Source of the DNA: Leptospira fletcheri
GTDB lineage: Bacteria > Spirochaetota > Leptospiria > Leptospirales > Leptospiraceae
NCBI RefSeq assembly: GCF_004769195.1
Contig: NZ_RQET01000004.1
Span: forward strand, 62,001-126,000
Direction: 5' to 3'
DNA length: 64,000 nucleotides
The notes beneath the pieces were generated by a model that was given only the letters and a program-made list of their open reading frames with translations, ran no database searches and was not told the origin of the DNA. Shown piece after piece: positions 8,784 to 19,463 of this stretch. The number at the start of each line of letters is the position of its first letter. The first letter of the stretch is position 1. Both the position numbers and the translations under genes were made by a program.

Positions 8784-10307
8784 TTAAAGGACCTTCAAGA
8801 AATCGGTCCTTAAAATTTCGTATTTTCTCCTAAGATTATTTTCCTCTTCCAACTTACGATCCAGTTGTTCGTAATCCAGAACGGAAAGTACGTGAAGCGC
8901 TTCGGAAAATAGGGATTCCCTGAACCCCATAAAGAAAGCCATTCTATAAAGCCACGAAACCTTTGCGCCGAGACAACCGATCACGGCGCCGCAGAACGTA
9001 TCCCGGAAACTCTCCTTATTGAACCACAGCGCCAGTCGATTTCGTTTAGAATAAATCGTTAAAAGAAAAGAAATCGCTGTCTCCGACTGGAATGAATATT
9101 TGTCCTCCAGTTGGCCAAGAATACTCAGAACTGTCGCCTCCGAGTTCGGACAGATACAAAGGCAAGGTCCTTTCTCCCCAAAATAGACCGTACTCAAAAA
9201 TCTATCGTCTCTTTCCAGGTTCTTGGCCAATTTGGAAACGGTAAACGCTTCTCCTTCCAGTCTTAAAAATCGCGCCATGGACGGTTCGGCATCGGGAAGA
9301 GTTTCCATCAAACCTCTTTCGATCCGGCGATTTTCCGTCTCTATCCTGTAACTTCTAGCGGAGAGAGCTTTTTCTCCGATTGCGGCAATCAAGGAAAGTA
9401 AATCTCCGTCCAAAGAGATTCCTAACCTTTGTGAGAATTTCTTCCATTCGCCGACGAGCATCTGATCACGGACAAGAACCGGATTTTCGATCAACTCATC
9501 GTACAAGACGTCCAGGAAATTTTCCCGAAAGGATCTGATTTCGGTCTCCAAAGCGGGAATGGAATTCGTTAATTTAGGAAGCAATTGGTACCGATATGTG
9601 TTCCTTGCTTTTTTATAAAGCGCCTCCGCTTCGGCTTCGGGAACATAAACGTATCCGAAGTTCTTCGTCGGGAGTACAAAGCCTTCCTCCCTCAAAAAAG
9701 CGTCGATCTGTTCCTCGGCTTCGGGCAAGGCCTCTTCGCGCAACAGTTCGAGGACTCGGATCCTTTCCAGGTAACCGATCAGAATCTCTTTCGAAGATCT
9801 CTTTTGATCCGACCACTTACCCTCGATAACGTCATCGAGAAGAATTTCCAATTTCCTCGCCCTGCTCGTCTGACTTTCGATCGTATAATTGCGGACCGCC
9901 CAAGCGGATCTTCTGTGAATTTCGAGGATGAGATTCTTGAAGGCTTCCCGATCCCGGGTATTTTCCCCCTTAGCGGAAACCAAATGGAGTACGATTTCCC
10001 CATCCCTCTTTTCTTTGCGATACTTGATCCTGGGAACGAGAACGATCAATCCTTCTTTGACCAAAGTCTCCACTCTGGAATACATCTTTCGATCCCAGTC
10101 CACCTCGGCATTCAGTGTCGGCAGCTTACCGTCGGAAAGACCTTCCGGGCGGGAATTGATCCGAGACATGGTCAAAAGGCTTTCGGTATCCGTATCGAAG
10201 TACGACCTTGGACCGGAGTGGATTTTCAACTCGGTTCGAAGATGCGGGTGATGGTAAACGATCGCATCCTCTTTGAGCGCGGGTTCGGCTGTCTCGACTT
10301 TCATCAT
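8784..10307 (-). CDS. Uncharacterised 507-residue soluble protein
   Basis: I do not recognise this protein. It is charged and predominantly helical, with runs such as RVETLVKEGLIVLVPRIKY, YLERIRVLELLREEALPEA and the C-terminal KLEEENNLRRKYEILRTDF. It has no signal peptide or membrane segment. A short Cys-containing stretch, GPCLCICPN, occurs around residue 380. The MM start has GAGG six to eight bases upstream. It stands alone, with 225 bases separating it from the caspase gene. The opposite strand has a long open frame (9585-10310) that I treat as a shadow. Confidence 0.7.
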   Translation of the reverse strand: MMKVETAEPALKEDAIVYHHPHLRTELKIHSGPRSYFDTDTESLLTMSRINSRPEGLSDGKLPTLNAEVDWDRKMYSRVETLVKEGLIVLVPRIKYRKEKRDGEIVLHLVSAKGENTRDREAFKNLILEIHRRSAWAVRNYTIESQTSRARKLEILLDDVIEGKWSDQKRSSKEILIGYLERIRVLELLREEALPEAEEQIDAFLREEGFVLPTKNFGYVYVPEAEAEALYKKARNTYRYQLLPKLTNSIPALETEIRSFRENFLDVLYDELIENPVLVRDQMLVGEWKKFSQRLGISLDGDLLSLIAAIGEKALSARSYRIETENRRIERGLMETLPDAEPSMARFLRLEGEAFTVSKLAKNLERDDRFLSTVYFGEKGPCLCICPNSEATVLSILGQLEDKYSFQSETAISFLLTIYSKRNRLALWFNKESFRDTFCGAVIGCLGAKVSWLYRMAFFMGFRESLFSEALHVLSVLDYEQLDRKLEEENNLRRKYEILRTDFLKVL

Positions 10308-10423
10308 TAGGTGCCTCTTGTATACCCGTCTTCATTTAACACCATTTTTGCCGCGTTCGCTGCAAAAATTCCGATTCTTTTCCTCTTTTTTACGGTTTTT
10401 ACGAAAACGAATAGCCGAAAAGG

Positions 10424-10449
10424 ATTAGTTTAGAATTTTATAAACTAAT
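10424..10449. repeat. AT-rich inverted repeat downstream of the caspase gene
   Basis: Arms ATTAGTTTA and TAAACTAAT surround an 8-base loop. It lies 84 bases beyond the caspase-like gene stop, on the side where its transcript would end. There is no GC-rich stem or clear U-tract, so terminator function is doubtful. Confidence 0.35.
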
Positions 10450-10532
10450 TATTTCCATGAAAGGGACATAGAAAACGGCCGTAGATTACGAATGCCGAAA
10501 TAAAATTTTCAGAGTCGAATTCCTCTAAAGAT

Positions 10533-12809
10533 TCACTTGATCGTGGCGATCGGAAAATCCTGACCGTGTTGCGCGGTGTACGGATATTGTTCCCGTTTAA
10601 AATAATCCTTCGCGATTTCGGGAACACGCCTATTAATGTAAGGAATCAATTCCCCGACCGAAACCGTTTTTGATTTCCCCGCTTTTCCTTCCAAAGCTTC
10701 CAAAATGCTAGTGGTTAAAAGTCCATGTCCTGTCAAAGTGGATTCCCACGCGTATTGTTTCTTTAAGGAAGCCGCTACGACCCAGACACCTGCGGTTTTG
10801 GCGAAAATTCCCAATGCTGCCTGATCCTCGGAACCGCCTCTCATGGTAACCAACCAATCTCCTCCGGATTGACAGGTATCGATGATTACGAATTTTTTCG
10901 TGGCTTCTATCCTAGAAACCAGCTTGACCAATTCCTGTTGGGACAAGCCCGACTGAATGATCTGAATATTGTTCCCTGGATTTTCCTGAGGCAAAAAGTA
11001 ATACGTACGATCCTCCGATAATCCATGCCCCGCGATATAAATCAGCGCCACATCTTCCGGCTTAGCCTTTTCGGACGCCGAATGGAACGCACGCTCTATA
11101 CCTTCGCGACTAGCGTCGGAGTCGAAAGCCTCATAAACGTAGGTGTTCGAAAAGAGATCTCCCGCCCTTTCTCTCACCGCGTCCCGAATCGCCTTCGCGT
11201 CTGCAACCGCGTATTTTAGATTCAGATCCGGATTTTTGTATCGGTCAATTCCGATCGTCACGATATGCAATGCCGGCCTAGCACCCGCGCCGAATTTCTT
11301 ATCGGAATCTATACTCACGTTCCTGGAAAACGACGCCATCCCGAGCCGGCTTTTCGCTACGGCCTGGAACGTATTTGCACCGCCGATGAGAGGTGCGACG
11401 ACTCTTCTAACGACGCATTTTCCCTCCGATCTGATCTGGATGCCTCGCATTTTTTCCGGATCGATCAGGGCTCCGTTATGGTACAACAAAACTTCCTTGA
11501 TTCCGCCTCCGGTGTCGCAGGATTTGATTTCCAGATCGATCTTCTGCTCCTTTGTTTTGGGCATATCGGCTATCGCGAGAGAAACGCTAGGAGCCGGCGA
11601 CTCCTTATACAGTTCCACTATATTCTTTTGCGGTTTTGTCTCATTAACTTCGCTTAATAATTCGGAATAAAGGTTCGGCGTGTAGAGTTTGTCGAAAAAC
11701 TGGTCAATATTGACCACCTGGCCGGAGATCTTATCTTCGAATTCGATGGAATCCACGGAATGAGAATCGTCGTATTCAAAACGCCCGTCTTCGGTAAAGA
11801 CTACCTTTCCACGCTCCGTCAAGATCACGTTCCCTAATCGTTTCCCTTTTAAGTTCCAAAAACTATGAGAACCGTCCGTGCTCGAAGTGATCAGAATCTC
11901 GCCTTTGTGAAGAAATTTTACGTCCGTTAAATCCTCAGTATGCCCTTCCAGTACGGAAACAAGATGACCCGATAGGTTCCAGATCCTAGCAGTCCTATCC
12001 TGGCTGGCTGTAGCGATCCATTTCCCGTTCGGAGCGAAAGCGATTCCCGAAATCGAGGAAGTATGCCCCAGAAAATCCTGCAATTTTTCCCCTTTAAAAT
12101 TCCAAAGAATCGCCTTATTGTCCAGACCTCCCGATACGAAAGTTTCCCCGCTAGGCGAAATTGCAACGGTGGAAACCGAAGCGCTATGACCTTCCATTTC
12201 CCTCAATAATTTCCCTTTTACCTGCCAGATGGAGATCTTCCCGTCGTCCGAACCCGCTATCAGAAATTTTCCATCCTTGGAAGCGTCGATGGAAGTGATC
12301 GCATCGGTATGGAACACATACCTATAAACCAATTTGCCGGAAAGATCCCACTGATAAATCTTTCCGTCATCGGAAGCGGTGTAAAAACTCTTTCCGTCCG
12401 GTGAGAACAGAACGACTTGCGTCCATCCTTCACTGCTATGAGTGGCAAGGAGTTTCTTCCCGCTTCTATCCCAAAGAATAGCGGTATCTCCGTCCCCCTT
12501 TGTCAGAATCTTATCTCCCTGCGGAGACAAGGAAACGGAGGTAACAGGACTGGTATTTTCCGAAAGCGTTACGAAGGTGCGATTGTTCAGACTCCATATT
12601 CGAGCGGTCTTGTCCTCGCATCCGGAGACGAACGTATTTCCGTCCGCGGATACGGAAATGCTGAGCACTCCGGAAGATCGAGCGATCTTCGGAATGAAAG
12701 TCTCCTCCGAAGCGGCACTTCCCTGAGTACGGACCGGAGAGGACGTTCCTAAAGCCAGTAGGAAGATCGTCAGTATTTTCTGAGAGGTGTTTCGGACCGA
12801 GATTTTCAT
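10533..12809 (-). CDS. Exported WD40-repeat caspase-like protease (peptidase C14)
   Basis: The 758-residue protein begins with a probable signal peptide (ILTIFLLALGTSSPVRTQG). Seven WD40-like units follow over roughly residues 45-340; typical unit ends are TARIWSLNN, KIYQWDLSG, KISIWQVKG, KAILWNFKG and TARIWNLSG. A beta-rich linker leads to a C-terminal caspase domain starting near GARPALHIVTIGIDRY. The catalytic dyad is intact: His595 in IYIAGHG and Cys646 in IIDTCQSG. C14 proteases cut after Arg/Lys or Asp. The gene follows the SPFH lipoprotein gene by 24 bases. Export is unusual for a cell-death protease; the substrate is unknown. Confidence 0.88.
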   Translation of the reverse strand: MKISVRNTSQKILTIFLLALGTSSPVRTQGSAASEETFIPKIARSSGVLSISVSADGNTFVSGCEDKTARIWSLNNRTFVTLSENTSPVTSVSLSPQGDKILTKGDGDTAILWDRSGKKLLATHSSEGWTQVVLFSPDGKSFYTASDDGKIYQWDLSGKLVYRYVFHTDAITSIDASKDGKFLIAGSDDGKISIWQVKGKLLREMEGHSASVSTVAISPSGETFVSGGLDNKAILWNFKGEKLQDFLGHTSSISGIAFAPNGKWIATASQDRTARIWNLSGHLVSVLEGHTEDLTDVKFLHKGEILITSSTDGSHSFWNLKGKRLGNVILTERGKVVFTEDGRFEYDDSHSVDSIEFEDKISGQVVNIDQFFDKLYTPNLYSELLSEVNETKPQKNIVELYKESPAPSVSLAIADMPKTKEQKIDLEIKSCDTGGGIKEVLLYHNGALIDPEKMRGIQIRSEGKCVVRRVVAPLIGGANTFQAVAKSRLGMASFSRNVSIDSDKKFGAGARPALHIVTIGIDRYKNPDLNLKYAVADAKAIRDAVRERAGDLFSNTYVYEAFDSDASREGIERAFHSASEKAKPEDVALIYIAGHGLSEDRTYYFLPQENPGNNIQIIQSGLSQQELVKLVSRIEATKKFVIIDTCQSGGDWLVTMRGGSEDQAALGIFAKTAGVWVVAASLKKQYAWESTLTGHGLLTTSILEALEGKAGKSKTVSVGELIPYINRRVPEIAKDYFKREQYPYTAQHGQDFPIATIK

Positions 12810-12833
12810 CTTCCCTTCTTCCTGCGTTTCATT

Positions 12834-13694
12834 CTAATCCTGTTTTCCGGGTTCCGGCCTTCCTCCGAGTTGCGGATTGATAATGACCGGCAAAGAGTCT
12901 TTGCCTAACGGATAATAGATGATCTTGTTGTTCGGATTTTCCAAGGCTTTGAATTGGATGTATTTGGTCGTCAGTTTACTATTGATCATCTCTTGGGCTT
13001 CCGCTGCGGCTTTCGCTTTGATGACATTCGATTTGGCCTCAGCTTCTGCTTCGATGATCCTGATTTCGGCCTCGCGCTTCGCCTTCATCCTTTCCATCTC
13101 GTTGTCCTTCTGGGTGATACGAATCTGGAACTTCATCGCCTCCAACTGCTGTTCTTTAGTCAGTTTTTCCTCGATCGCCTGAAAGATCTTCTGACTGTAA
13201 TTAATATCGCTGAGAACCACGTCGTCGACTTCCACATGCTTTCCTTGGATCCGGCGCATCACTTCGGTCTTGATCTCCTTTTCTATATCGGGAGTTTTTT
13301 TCGAGATCTGGATCATCGGATAGCTCGTCATTACGTTGCGGATGCAGGTACGAAATTCGGGCTGAACCACCATATTATAAAAGTCCCTGCCTATCTTCGT
13401 TTGCAGTTCGTATATCTCTTCCACGATGGGCTTGATTATGATGGTCGCAACGACTTCGATCCTGAGATCGTCCCTCGTGATGACTTCCACTTTTTCGGTA
13501 TGGGATTGGAGTTGAACGGGATATTCTATGATCCTTTCGAAGAAACCGATCGGAAAATAAAAGCCTGGCGGTAAGGACTTCTTATCCAATTCCTTATTGA
13601 TCGAATCGAATCTCAGTCCGACGTGACCGAGAGGAACGGTCGCCGAGCAACTTGCGAGAAAAAAGAACAAAATGAACCGAGCTTTCTTCGCCAT
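12834..13694 (-). CDS. SPFH/prohibitin-like lipoprotein
   Basis: The 286-residue protein starts MAKKARFILFFFLASC, a lipoprotein leader with lipobox LASC, instead of the usual transmembrane anchor. The SPFH domain spans about residues 20-190 (GHVGLRFDSI, PPGFYFPIGFF, KVEVITRDDLRIEV). It is followed by a long charged coiled coil (AEIRIIEAEAEAKSNVIKAK), as in prohibitins and flotillins, which form ring-like membrane scaffolds. The caspase gene follows 24 bases downstream, so the two are likely one operon. The pairing suggests the protease works with, or is held by, this scaffold; that is inference. Confidence 0.85.
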   Translation of the reverse strand: MAKKARFILFFFLASCSATVPLGHVGLRFDSINKELDKKSLPPGFYFPIGFFERIIEYPVQLQSHTEKVEVITRDDLRIEVVATIIIKPIVEEIYELQTKIGRDFYNMVVQPEFRTCIRNVMTSYPMIQISKKTPDIEKEIKTEVMRRIQGKHVEVDDVVLSDINYSQKIFQAIEEKLTKEQQLEAMKFQIRITQKDNEMERMKAKREAEIRIIEAEAEAKSNVIKAKAAAEAQEMINSKLTTKYIQFKALENPNNKIIYYPLGKDSLPVIINPQLGGRPEPGKQD

Positions 13695-13957
13695 TCTATA
13701 ATACTCTCCGAAGCGATGTCTCCGAACACGGAATTAGACGGAGCTCCCGAAAGTGTTTCCGATCCGGCGCGAATCTGACTATAATTCCTATTTTTCGGAG
13801 TGACAATCTATTTTCCCTTTCGACCCGGTTTACTAGAATTCCTTTCCCGGAAGTTCCTGACTTTCGGGCATAGCCTAAAAATTCTTGCGAAAGAACCGGC
13901 TCTTCCCATTCTTTCAGTGAGGAAAAATTTCGGAATCGATTCCGAAGGAGGCTTGGA

Positions 13958-14977
13958 TTGAAAAAAAGAAGGCTCGGCAAAAGCGGGATGGTCGTTTCGG
14001 AGATCTGTATGGGAACCATGACTTTCGGATCCAGTTGTGACGAAAAGGAAGCGATACGAATTTTGGACCGCGCCTTCGATGCGGACATCGATTTTTACGA
14101 TACCGCCGAAGTTTATCCGGTCCCGCCGGAAGCGAAATACGTCCATGAAACCGAAAAAATTTTCGGGAAATGGCTGAAGACCAAAAAAAGGGAATCCGTA
14201 ATAATCGCCACAAAAGTTTGCGGACCCGGCCATGGCTGGTTTTCCCCTCCGGTGCGCGAAGGAAAAACCGCTCTCGACCGAAGGAGCATTAAAACCGCGA
14301 TCGAAGGGAGTCTTACCAGACTCGGAACGGATTATGTGGATCTATACCAAACCCATTGGCCGGATCACGATTTCGGATACGAGGAAACCTTGGCGGCGCT
14401 TACGGATTTGATCGACGAGGGAAAAATCAGATATATCGGTAGCAGTAACGAAACCGCCTGGGGAACCATGAAAAATCTTTCCGTATCGGAGAAATACGGA
14501 TATGCACGCTACGAATCCATTCAAAATAACTTCAGCATCCTGAACCGTCGTTTCGAGGACGCGTTATCCGATATATGCAGGAGGGAAAACGTAAGTCTAT
14601 TGCCGTATTCCCCTTTGGCCGGCGGAGTCCTGACGGGAAAATACAATTCTCCCAATCCCCCGGAGAATGCGCGTTTTACCAGATATGCCAAGCTTTCGAC
14701 GGAACGCCAAAAGAAAATGGCCAATCGGTTTTTAAACGAAGGGACTCTCGCTTCCGTGGAGGAATTGTCCAAAATCGCCGCCGAGTTCGGCGTAAGCGTC
14801 GCCGTTCTTTCGGTTGCCTGGTCCAAACAACACGATTACGTCGCATCCACGATTATCGGAGCGAATACGGTCGAACAGTTGGAGGAAAATCTGAAAGCCT
14901 CCGATTTGATTCTGCCGGAGGAAATATTAAAAAAAATTGATGCTGTATCCAGGAAAATACCGTATCCGATGGGCTAA
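13958..14977 (+). CDS. Aldo/keto reductase (Tas-like)
   Basis: A 339-residue NADPH-dependent oxidoreductase of the AKR fold. [12 protein letters not shown] holds the Asp and Tyr of the tetrad, TKVCG the Lys, and YQTHWPDH the His. [10 protein letters not shown] and [16 protein letters not shown] are the usual later blocks, with [14 protein letters not shown] forming the cofactor-phosphate site. The start is TTG at 13958, supported by AAGGAGG seven bases upstream. The substrate cannot be inferred. The TAA overlaps the TAG of the convergent gene within four bases. Confidence 0.9.
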   Translation: MKKRRLGKSGMVVSEICMGTMTFGSSCDEKEAIRILDRAFDADIDFYDTAEVYPVPPEAKYVHETEKIFGKWLKTKKRESVIIATKVCGPGHGWFSPPVREGKTALDRRSIKTAIEGSLTRLGTDYVDLYQTHWPDHDFGYEETLAALTDLIDEGKIRYIGSSNETAWGTMKNLSVSEKYGYARYESIQNNFSILNRRFEDALSDICRRENVSLLPYSPLAGGVLTGKYNSPNPPENARFTRYAKLSTERQKKMANRFLNEGTLASVEELSKIAAEFGVSVAVLSVAWSKQHDYVASTIIGANTVEQLEENLKASDLILPEEILKKIDAVSRKIPYPMG

Positions 14978-15714
14978 TCTTCGAATCCCACTTCGTATTC
15001 GGATACGGTTTCCATTTTCTGACCGTTAAAATCGGGAAAGGATTTAAAGAAACTTGCGATCAGATACGGAACCACGTCGAACAGATAACCGGAATGGCCC
15101 TCTCCCTCAATGCTCGCCTCTAGGAGCACATTAAAAGGTTTTCCCCGATAGGATCGGCCGTCGTAGATCGTCATCTTAAAGATGATATCGTAATTGCTGA
15201 CGTTGCCGGCTCTTCCGGGCAAAGACCTTCGGTAGGCTCCGTAGCCGCTGCCCATATAATAACCGTAACCGCCCCCGTATCCGGAATAACCTCCGATTCC
15301 TCCTACACCGCCGGCTAACCCGCCCAAGAACGGAATTCCGAAGTACCCGTTGACAGTGTCTCCGTCGGAATGGTATCGAATTCCCCGTTTCGTAAACCAG
15401 CCGCCGCTTGCTCCCACGGGAAGCGAATTCGGGATCACGGTCCCTCTAGGAAACGTCAAGATATCGTAGGAAACCAAAAGATCGGCGCGATTGGCATCCA
15501 ACTCTTTAAATCCCTTTTCGATGAACTTCGTTCGGATCAGATCCTCGTGCTCGGCGATCTGAACCTTGCTCGCTTCTCCCGCAAAAGGCAAAAAGGCGAA
15601 GGTTTTTCCGAACAAAGTCATCCGGTGGGACTGGCTCACTTCCACTCCCGATTTTACCATTAGAGGTGAACAAAACAGATGGAAAATGACAAGGACCGCA
15701 ACCGAGAATTTCAT
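14974..15714 (-). CDS. DUF4136-like exported protein with Gly/Tyr-rich loop
   Basis: About 246 residues from the ATG at 15714, which has AGAAGG seven bases upstream. The longer frame to 15771 would begin at the predicted transcription start. A leader ([19 protein letters not shown]) precedes a domain in which [20 protein letters not shown] and ADLLVSYDI resemble DUF4136 proteins, usually envelope lipoproteins. A Gly/Tyr-rich stretch (about residues 135-170, [15 protein letters not shown]) interrupts the fold before the conserved [15 protein letters not shown] end. Function unknown. Confidence 0.6.
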   Translation of the reverse strand: MKFSVAVLVIFHLFCSPLMVKSGVEVSQSHRMTLFGKTFAFLPFAGEASKVQIAEHEDLIRTKFIEKGFKELDANRADLLVSYDILTFPRGTVIPNSLPVGASGGWFTKRGIRYHSDGDTVNGYFGIPFLGGLAGGVGGIGGYSGYGGGYGYYMGSGYGAYRRSLPGRAGNVSNYDIIFKMTIYDGRSYRGKPFNVLLEASIEGEGHSGYLFDVVPYLIASFFKSFPDFNGQKMETVSEYEVGFED

Positions 15715-15776
15715 CGTTCGACCTTCTTTCTTAGACGAATGAGACCGGCATCTATGCTCTTCCGGGTCCAAAAGTT

Positions 15777-15805
15777 TTTATATAACACAATGTGATTCTA
15801 AACAA
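15777..15805 (-). promoter_or_regulatory. Candidate sigma-70 promoter for the DUF4136-like gene
   Basis: On the minus strand, TTGTTT at 15805-15800 is followed after 17 bases by TATAAA at 15782-15777. Transcription would start near 15770, leaving a leader of about 55 bases and supporting the ATG at 15714. Confidence 0.5.
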
Positions 15806-15822
15806 AACGTTTCAGAAGAAGA

Positions 15823-16620
15823 CTAAAAGCTGGCTCTCAAAATTTCCATCTCCAACCGATTTTCCGAATTTCTAGTAAACTGTCCCAACCCGGGAAAAGT
15901 TCCTGGAAAAATGGACTCCGAAAGACGGTCCGGAACGGTCGGATTCGGAATCGGACTTTCCGGTTGGTTTTCTTTTTTCATTTTGTCGTACTCGTTCAAA
16001 TCGTCCCACGCATTCGCAAAAGCCAGGCCCGCTGCCAAAAAGGCGACAATCCAACCGCCTGCGAGAGTCTTTTGGTAACCTGGTTTAAAAAAACTTAAAG
16101 CACCGTAGGAAGCTCCGGCAGCCACCGGCAAAGTCATGAAAAAGATGATGGAAAATCTTCGCAGCCTGGTCTCCGTATAAGGCTCGGGTTCCTTTCCGAA
16201 ATTTTTCAGTTTTTTCTTATTATCTTGGGCTTGGGATTGCTGCCTTTGAAACGCTTCCACATTTACTTCACCCGTTACCGGGTTAAAAAGTCCGTCGTCC
16301 TGCCTGTCTTGGCTCGGATTCGTCGTCCTTCGGGTCCCTTGCGCTCCTTGAGTCGCGGGAAGAGTGCTTTGAAAAGGGACCTGTGCATTTCTCGGATTTA
16401 CGAGTTGCGGTTTATCGAATTTGGGAGGAAGCGCGTATTCCTGGAATCCATCGGGAGATTTTTCATCCCGGAAGTTCCGCAGGTTATAATCGTAAGGATC
16501 CGAAAAATCACTCTGGACTTGGGGGAATATCGTCTGAAAGGAAAAGAGAAGTAGAACACAAATCGCCGGAATCTTGTAAGGAAACGAAAACCGGACATTG
16601 CATTTTTTTGGAATATTCAT
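15823..16620 (-). CDS. Uncharacterised exported/membrane protein
   Basis: A 265-residue protein with an N-terminal hydrophobic leader ([19 protein letters not shown]). A long polar, Gln/Pro-rich segment follows (residues 35-140). Two closely spaced membrane helices come near residues 160-205 ([20 protein letters not shown] and [18 protein letters not shown]). I do not recognise a family. Its ATG overlaps the stop of the adenosine deaminase-like gene as ATGA, so the two are translationally coupled. Confidence 0.6.
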   Translation of the reverse strand: MNIPKKCNVRFSFPYKIPAICVLLLFSFQTIFPQVQSDFSDPYDYNLRNFRDEKSPDGFQEYALPPKFDKPQLVNPRNAQVPFQSTLPATQGAQGTRRTTNPSQDRQDDGLFNPVTGEVNVEAFQRQQSQAQDNKKKLKNFGKEPEPYTETRLRRFSIIFFMTLPVAAGASYGALSFFKPGYQKTLAGGWIVAFLAAGLAFANAWDDLNEYDKMKKENQPESPIPNPTVPDRLSESIFPGTFPGLGQFTRNSENRLEMEILRASF

Positions 16621-17957
16621 GATTTCTGATCCGATAATGATTCCGGAACTTCCCTTCCGGATAATATTTCGGACGTATACCGAAAGGAATCCTTCCGGAT
16701 TTTCTCCAGCAGACCTTCCGAGAGCCCTAAATTTTTCGCCTTTTCGTACTCCGCACGGATGTCGGTCCCGAAAATTCCGGGATCGTCCGTCGAAATGGTA
16801 AGTTTGATTTCCTTCTGCGCGAATCTTGTCAAAGGATGATGGGACAAATCATGAACCATACCGATATACTCGTTCGAACTCGGACAGGATTCGACCACGG
16901 ACGATGTCTTGGAAATCCTATCCATACAATAGTTTTGAAAGGCGCGAATTTCCGACAAGGAGGTTTCCGTTATCGGAATTTCGATCGAGCTTTTATGTCG
17001 GATCGAATCCAATTCAGCGTTGATTCTATCTTTGGCAGGAATTTCGCCGAAACGAGAGATTTCTTCCCATCTTTCACATAAAAGTTCTAGAGTATCCTTT
17101 CTTTCCGATACCGTTTCCCGGAATGTTTCCCCTCTATATGCTTCCGGATCCAAGCCTAATGCAATCGCATGTCCTAGGCGATGCGCGCCCCATTCCGCCG
17201 ATTCCAAAACCCATCTACAAGCGGAGACCAGACTCTTGTCCTGGAAAGATTCGCCTACGTGATAAAGGATGCTAAGAGCGGAAGACCTCTGCGCGGTGTT
17301 GTCCCTATTGACAATTTCGAAGAACTCCCTCTTTTCCTTGGGAGGAAACCCTTCTTCTATATAACAAAAATCTAAACCTACTAGATACTTTCTGACAAGA
17401 GCCTCTTTTTCCATGATGCTTTTTAGAAGCTCGTACTCGCGATAAAAATCTCCGTCCCTATGCAAAGAAACCACGAGCCTGGATTTTACTCGACCGGAAA
17501 GCTCCGACTCCGCGCGGGCAAAACCTTCGCAAGCCGCGACCGTCTTTGCCGTAACGTTCACGTCCGATTCGTTCGGAGCGTACATGATTCTATATTCTCC
17601 GTAGGTCACTCCTTCCGAGAATTGGTCCGCAGTGATCCTTTCGGCGATGAATCGAATCTCTTCCGGATCGAATTTGGAAAGGGCGATGATCAAATTGAAC
17701 TTCGCCTGAAATTCGGAAAATGGACCTTTGTGGTTGAATAGATACAATTTTCGGAACGTTTCGGGATCTCGGTACGTCTCGAAAAAAGAGGAAGATTCGA
17801 TTCTTTTCCCGTACAGAGTCTCGTAAGGACGGAGAAAAATCTCCCAACGAGGGTTCGGATTGGTCCGTCCCATCTCCCAAAGCAACTCTGGGCGAATGCT
17901 TCCGTAGAGATGGTTGTGCAAATCCGCGAATTCCGTTTCCTTGTTCGGGATCGTCAT
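16617..17957 (-). CDS. Adenosine deaminase-family metal hydrolase
   Basis: A 446-residue amidohydrolase of the ADA type. DLHNHLYGS is the HxH metal site, YHVGES supplies a third metal His, [11 protein letters not shown] is the HRxGH block with the catalytic His, and [11 protein letters not shown] holds the metal-binding Asp. VESCPSSN matches the conserved family stretch before that Asp. Family members deaminate adenosine, adenine or related purines. This one is longer than the usual 330-350 residues, with extra sequence near residues 30-90 and 270-310, so the substrate may differ. Confidence 0.82.
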   Translation of the reverse strand: MTIPNKETEFADLHNHLYGSIRPELLWEMGRTNPNPRWEIFLRPYETLYGKRIESSSFFETYRDPETFRKLYLFNHKGPFSEFQAKFNLIIALSKFDPEEIRFIAERITADQFSEGVTYGEYRIMYAPNESDVNVTAKTVAACEGFARAESELSGRVKSRLVVSLHRDGDFYREYELLKSIMEKEALVRKYLVGLDFCYIEEGFPPKEKREFFEIVNRDNTAQRSSALSILYHVGESFQDKSLVSACRWVLESAEWGAHRLGHAIALGLDPEAYRGETFRETVSERKDTLELLCERWEEISRFGEIPAKDRINAELDSIRHKSSIEIPITETSLSEIRAFQNYCMDRISKTSSVVESCPSSNEYIGMVHDLSHHPLTRFAQKEIKLTISTDDPGIFGTDIRAEYEKAKNLGLSEGLLEKIRKDSFRYTSEILSGREVPESLSDQKS

Positions 17958-18022
17958 AGGGTTAAGGCCAAATTAGCCGTTCCAACGGGGGAAGAAACCG
18001 TTTTTCGCGGAAAAAGTGCTGG

Positions 18023-19420
18023 TTGCACGGTCCGATCCGACAAAGCTGGAGACCGTTGGGCACCTTTTTAAAAAAGATACGCAGAAATTATAGATTCAGC
18101 AGATTCAATTCCTCCATTATTTCCTTAGCGATTCCGGTAGTACTGGCAATGGTCAGTCAAACCGTTGTTTGGTCCACCGATTCCATCATGGTGGGTTACT
18201 TAGGTAAGGAAGCTTTAGCGGCGATCGGGATGGGAGGAGTCACGTATTATACTCTAATCGCATTTCTCATCGGGTTCTCCATGGGAATTCAAATCATCGT
18301 TGCAAGACGATTCGGAGAAGGACGCCCGCAGGAAATCGGGAAAATCGGAGTTACGACTCTCTACTTTTCTTCCGTTTTAGGCGTGGCGATCACGGCTTTA
18401 GGAATCGGTATCGCCGGACCTCTCATGGATCTGATGGGCGCGGACAAAGGAGTGGTTCTGCTAGGCGAGAGTTACTTAACGTACAGATTTATAGGAAGCG
18501 GGTTTTATTTCATCAGTTTCTGTTTCAGAGGGTTTTTGGACGGGCTCGGATTTACCATGGCGGGATTCGTCTCCATGGCGGTTACGACTCTCTCCAACAT
18601 TCTATTCAACTGGATTCTAATATACGGGAATTGGGGTGCTCCAGCGATGGGGATGGCCGGGGCAGGACTCGCTTCCTCTCTCGCCGGCTTGGCTGGGCTA
18701 TGCGTTTTTCCTTTCTTCCTTTTCAAGCACGGGGCCGAAACTTACTTCCGTGGGATTTCCTTCCTTCCCAGTCGAGCGCATTTATTCGAAATTCTTCGGA
18801 CGGGAATTCCACCCGGATTGGAGGAAGGGTTCGTGAACATAGCGTTCATGATATTCGTGAAATTCCAAGGCATGATTTCGATCCTTTCCGTTGCCGCCTC
18901 GAACATCCTATTTTCGACCTTGAGCATGGCTTTTCTTCCCGGATACGCTTTCGGAGTCGCCGCGACCACTTTGTTGGGGCAGGCCATGGGCGCTAAAAAA
19001 TTCAAGTTGGCGTACCACGCGGCGTTTCGATCCGCCTTCTTTTCGGCACACATGATGGGTTTGGTGGGAATCGCATTCATCGTCTTCGGCCGGAACATCC
19101 TGAAAGTATACACCCAAGACCAGCAACTCATAGACGAATGCTACCCGGCTCTCGTCCTTCTCGGAGTCATCCAGGTCGGAGATGCGTATCATATGGTCAT
19201 CGGAGCAGCGCTCCGGGGAGCGGGACTACAGATCCGGGTCTTCCGGATCTATATGCTACTCACGTATCTAGTTATGTTACCTTGCGCCTATCTCTTCGGG
19301 ATTTATCTGAAAGGAGGGACTCTTGGGATCTGGGCCGCTATATTCGTCTGGATCGCAACCCTCTCCGCTACCTTTGTGATCGAATTCCGGAGGAAAAAAT
19401 GGGTCGGAGGAACGGTTTAA
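18023..19420 (+). CDS. MATE-family efflux transporter
   Basis: The 465-residue protein has about twelve hydrophobic helices in two related halves, the first opening [20 protein letters not shown], the second [20 protein letters not shown]. This is the MATE (MatE) layout. Such proteins export drugs or cationic metabolites in exchange for Na+ or H+ across the inner membrane. The frame opens at TTG 18023; a second TTG at 18056 has GGAG four bases upstream and may be the real start. It is followed 43 bases later by gmd. Confidence 0.88.
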   Translation: MHGPIRQSWRPLGTFLKKIRRNYRFSRFNSSIISLAIPVVLAMVSQTVVWSTDSIMVGYLGKEALAAIGMGGVTYYTLIAFLIGFSMGIQIIVARRFGEGRPQEIGKIGVTTLYFSSVLGVAITALGIGIAGPLMDLMGADKGVVLLGESYLTYRFIGSGFYFISFCFRGFLDGLGFTMAGFVSMAVTTLSNILFNWILIYGNWGAPAMGMAGAGLASSLAGLAGLCVFPFFLFKHGAETYFRGISFLPSRAHLFEILRTGIPPGLEEGFVNIAFMIFVKFQGMISILSVAASNILFSTLSMAFLPGYAFGVAATTLLGQAMGAKKFKLAYHAAFRSAFFSAHMMGLVGIAFIVFGRNILKVYTQDQQLIDECYPALVLLGVIQVGDAYHMVIGAALRGAGLQIRVFRIYMLLTYLVMLPCAYLFGIYLKGGTLGIWAAIFVWIATLSATFVIEFRRKKWVGGTV

Positions 19421-19463
19421 ACGTTCTTGCCTGGAAAACAAAATCGGTTTTTTTGGTCCCAGG

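Noticed and set aside
9585..10310. 241-codon plus-strand open frame
   Set aside because: It lies wholly opposite the minus-strand 507-residue gene, has low-complexity Phe/Arg-rich composition and no ribosome site; it is a shadow frame.
12954..13574. 206-codon plus-strand open frame rich in His, Asp and Phe
   Set aside because: It is the antisense of the SPFH lipoprotein gene; such His/Asp runs arise from the complement of Glu/Lys/Ile codons.
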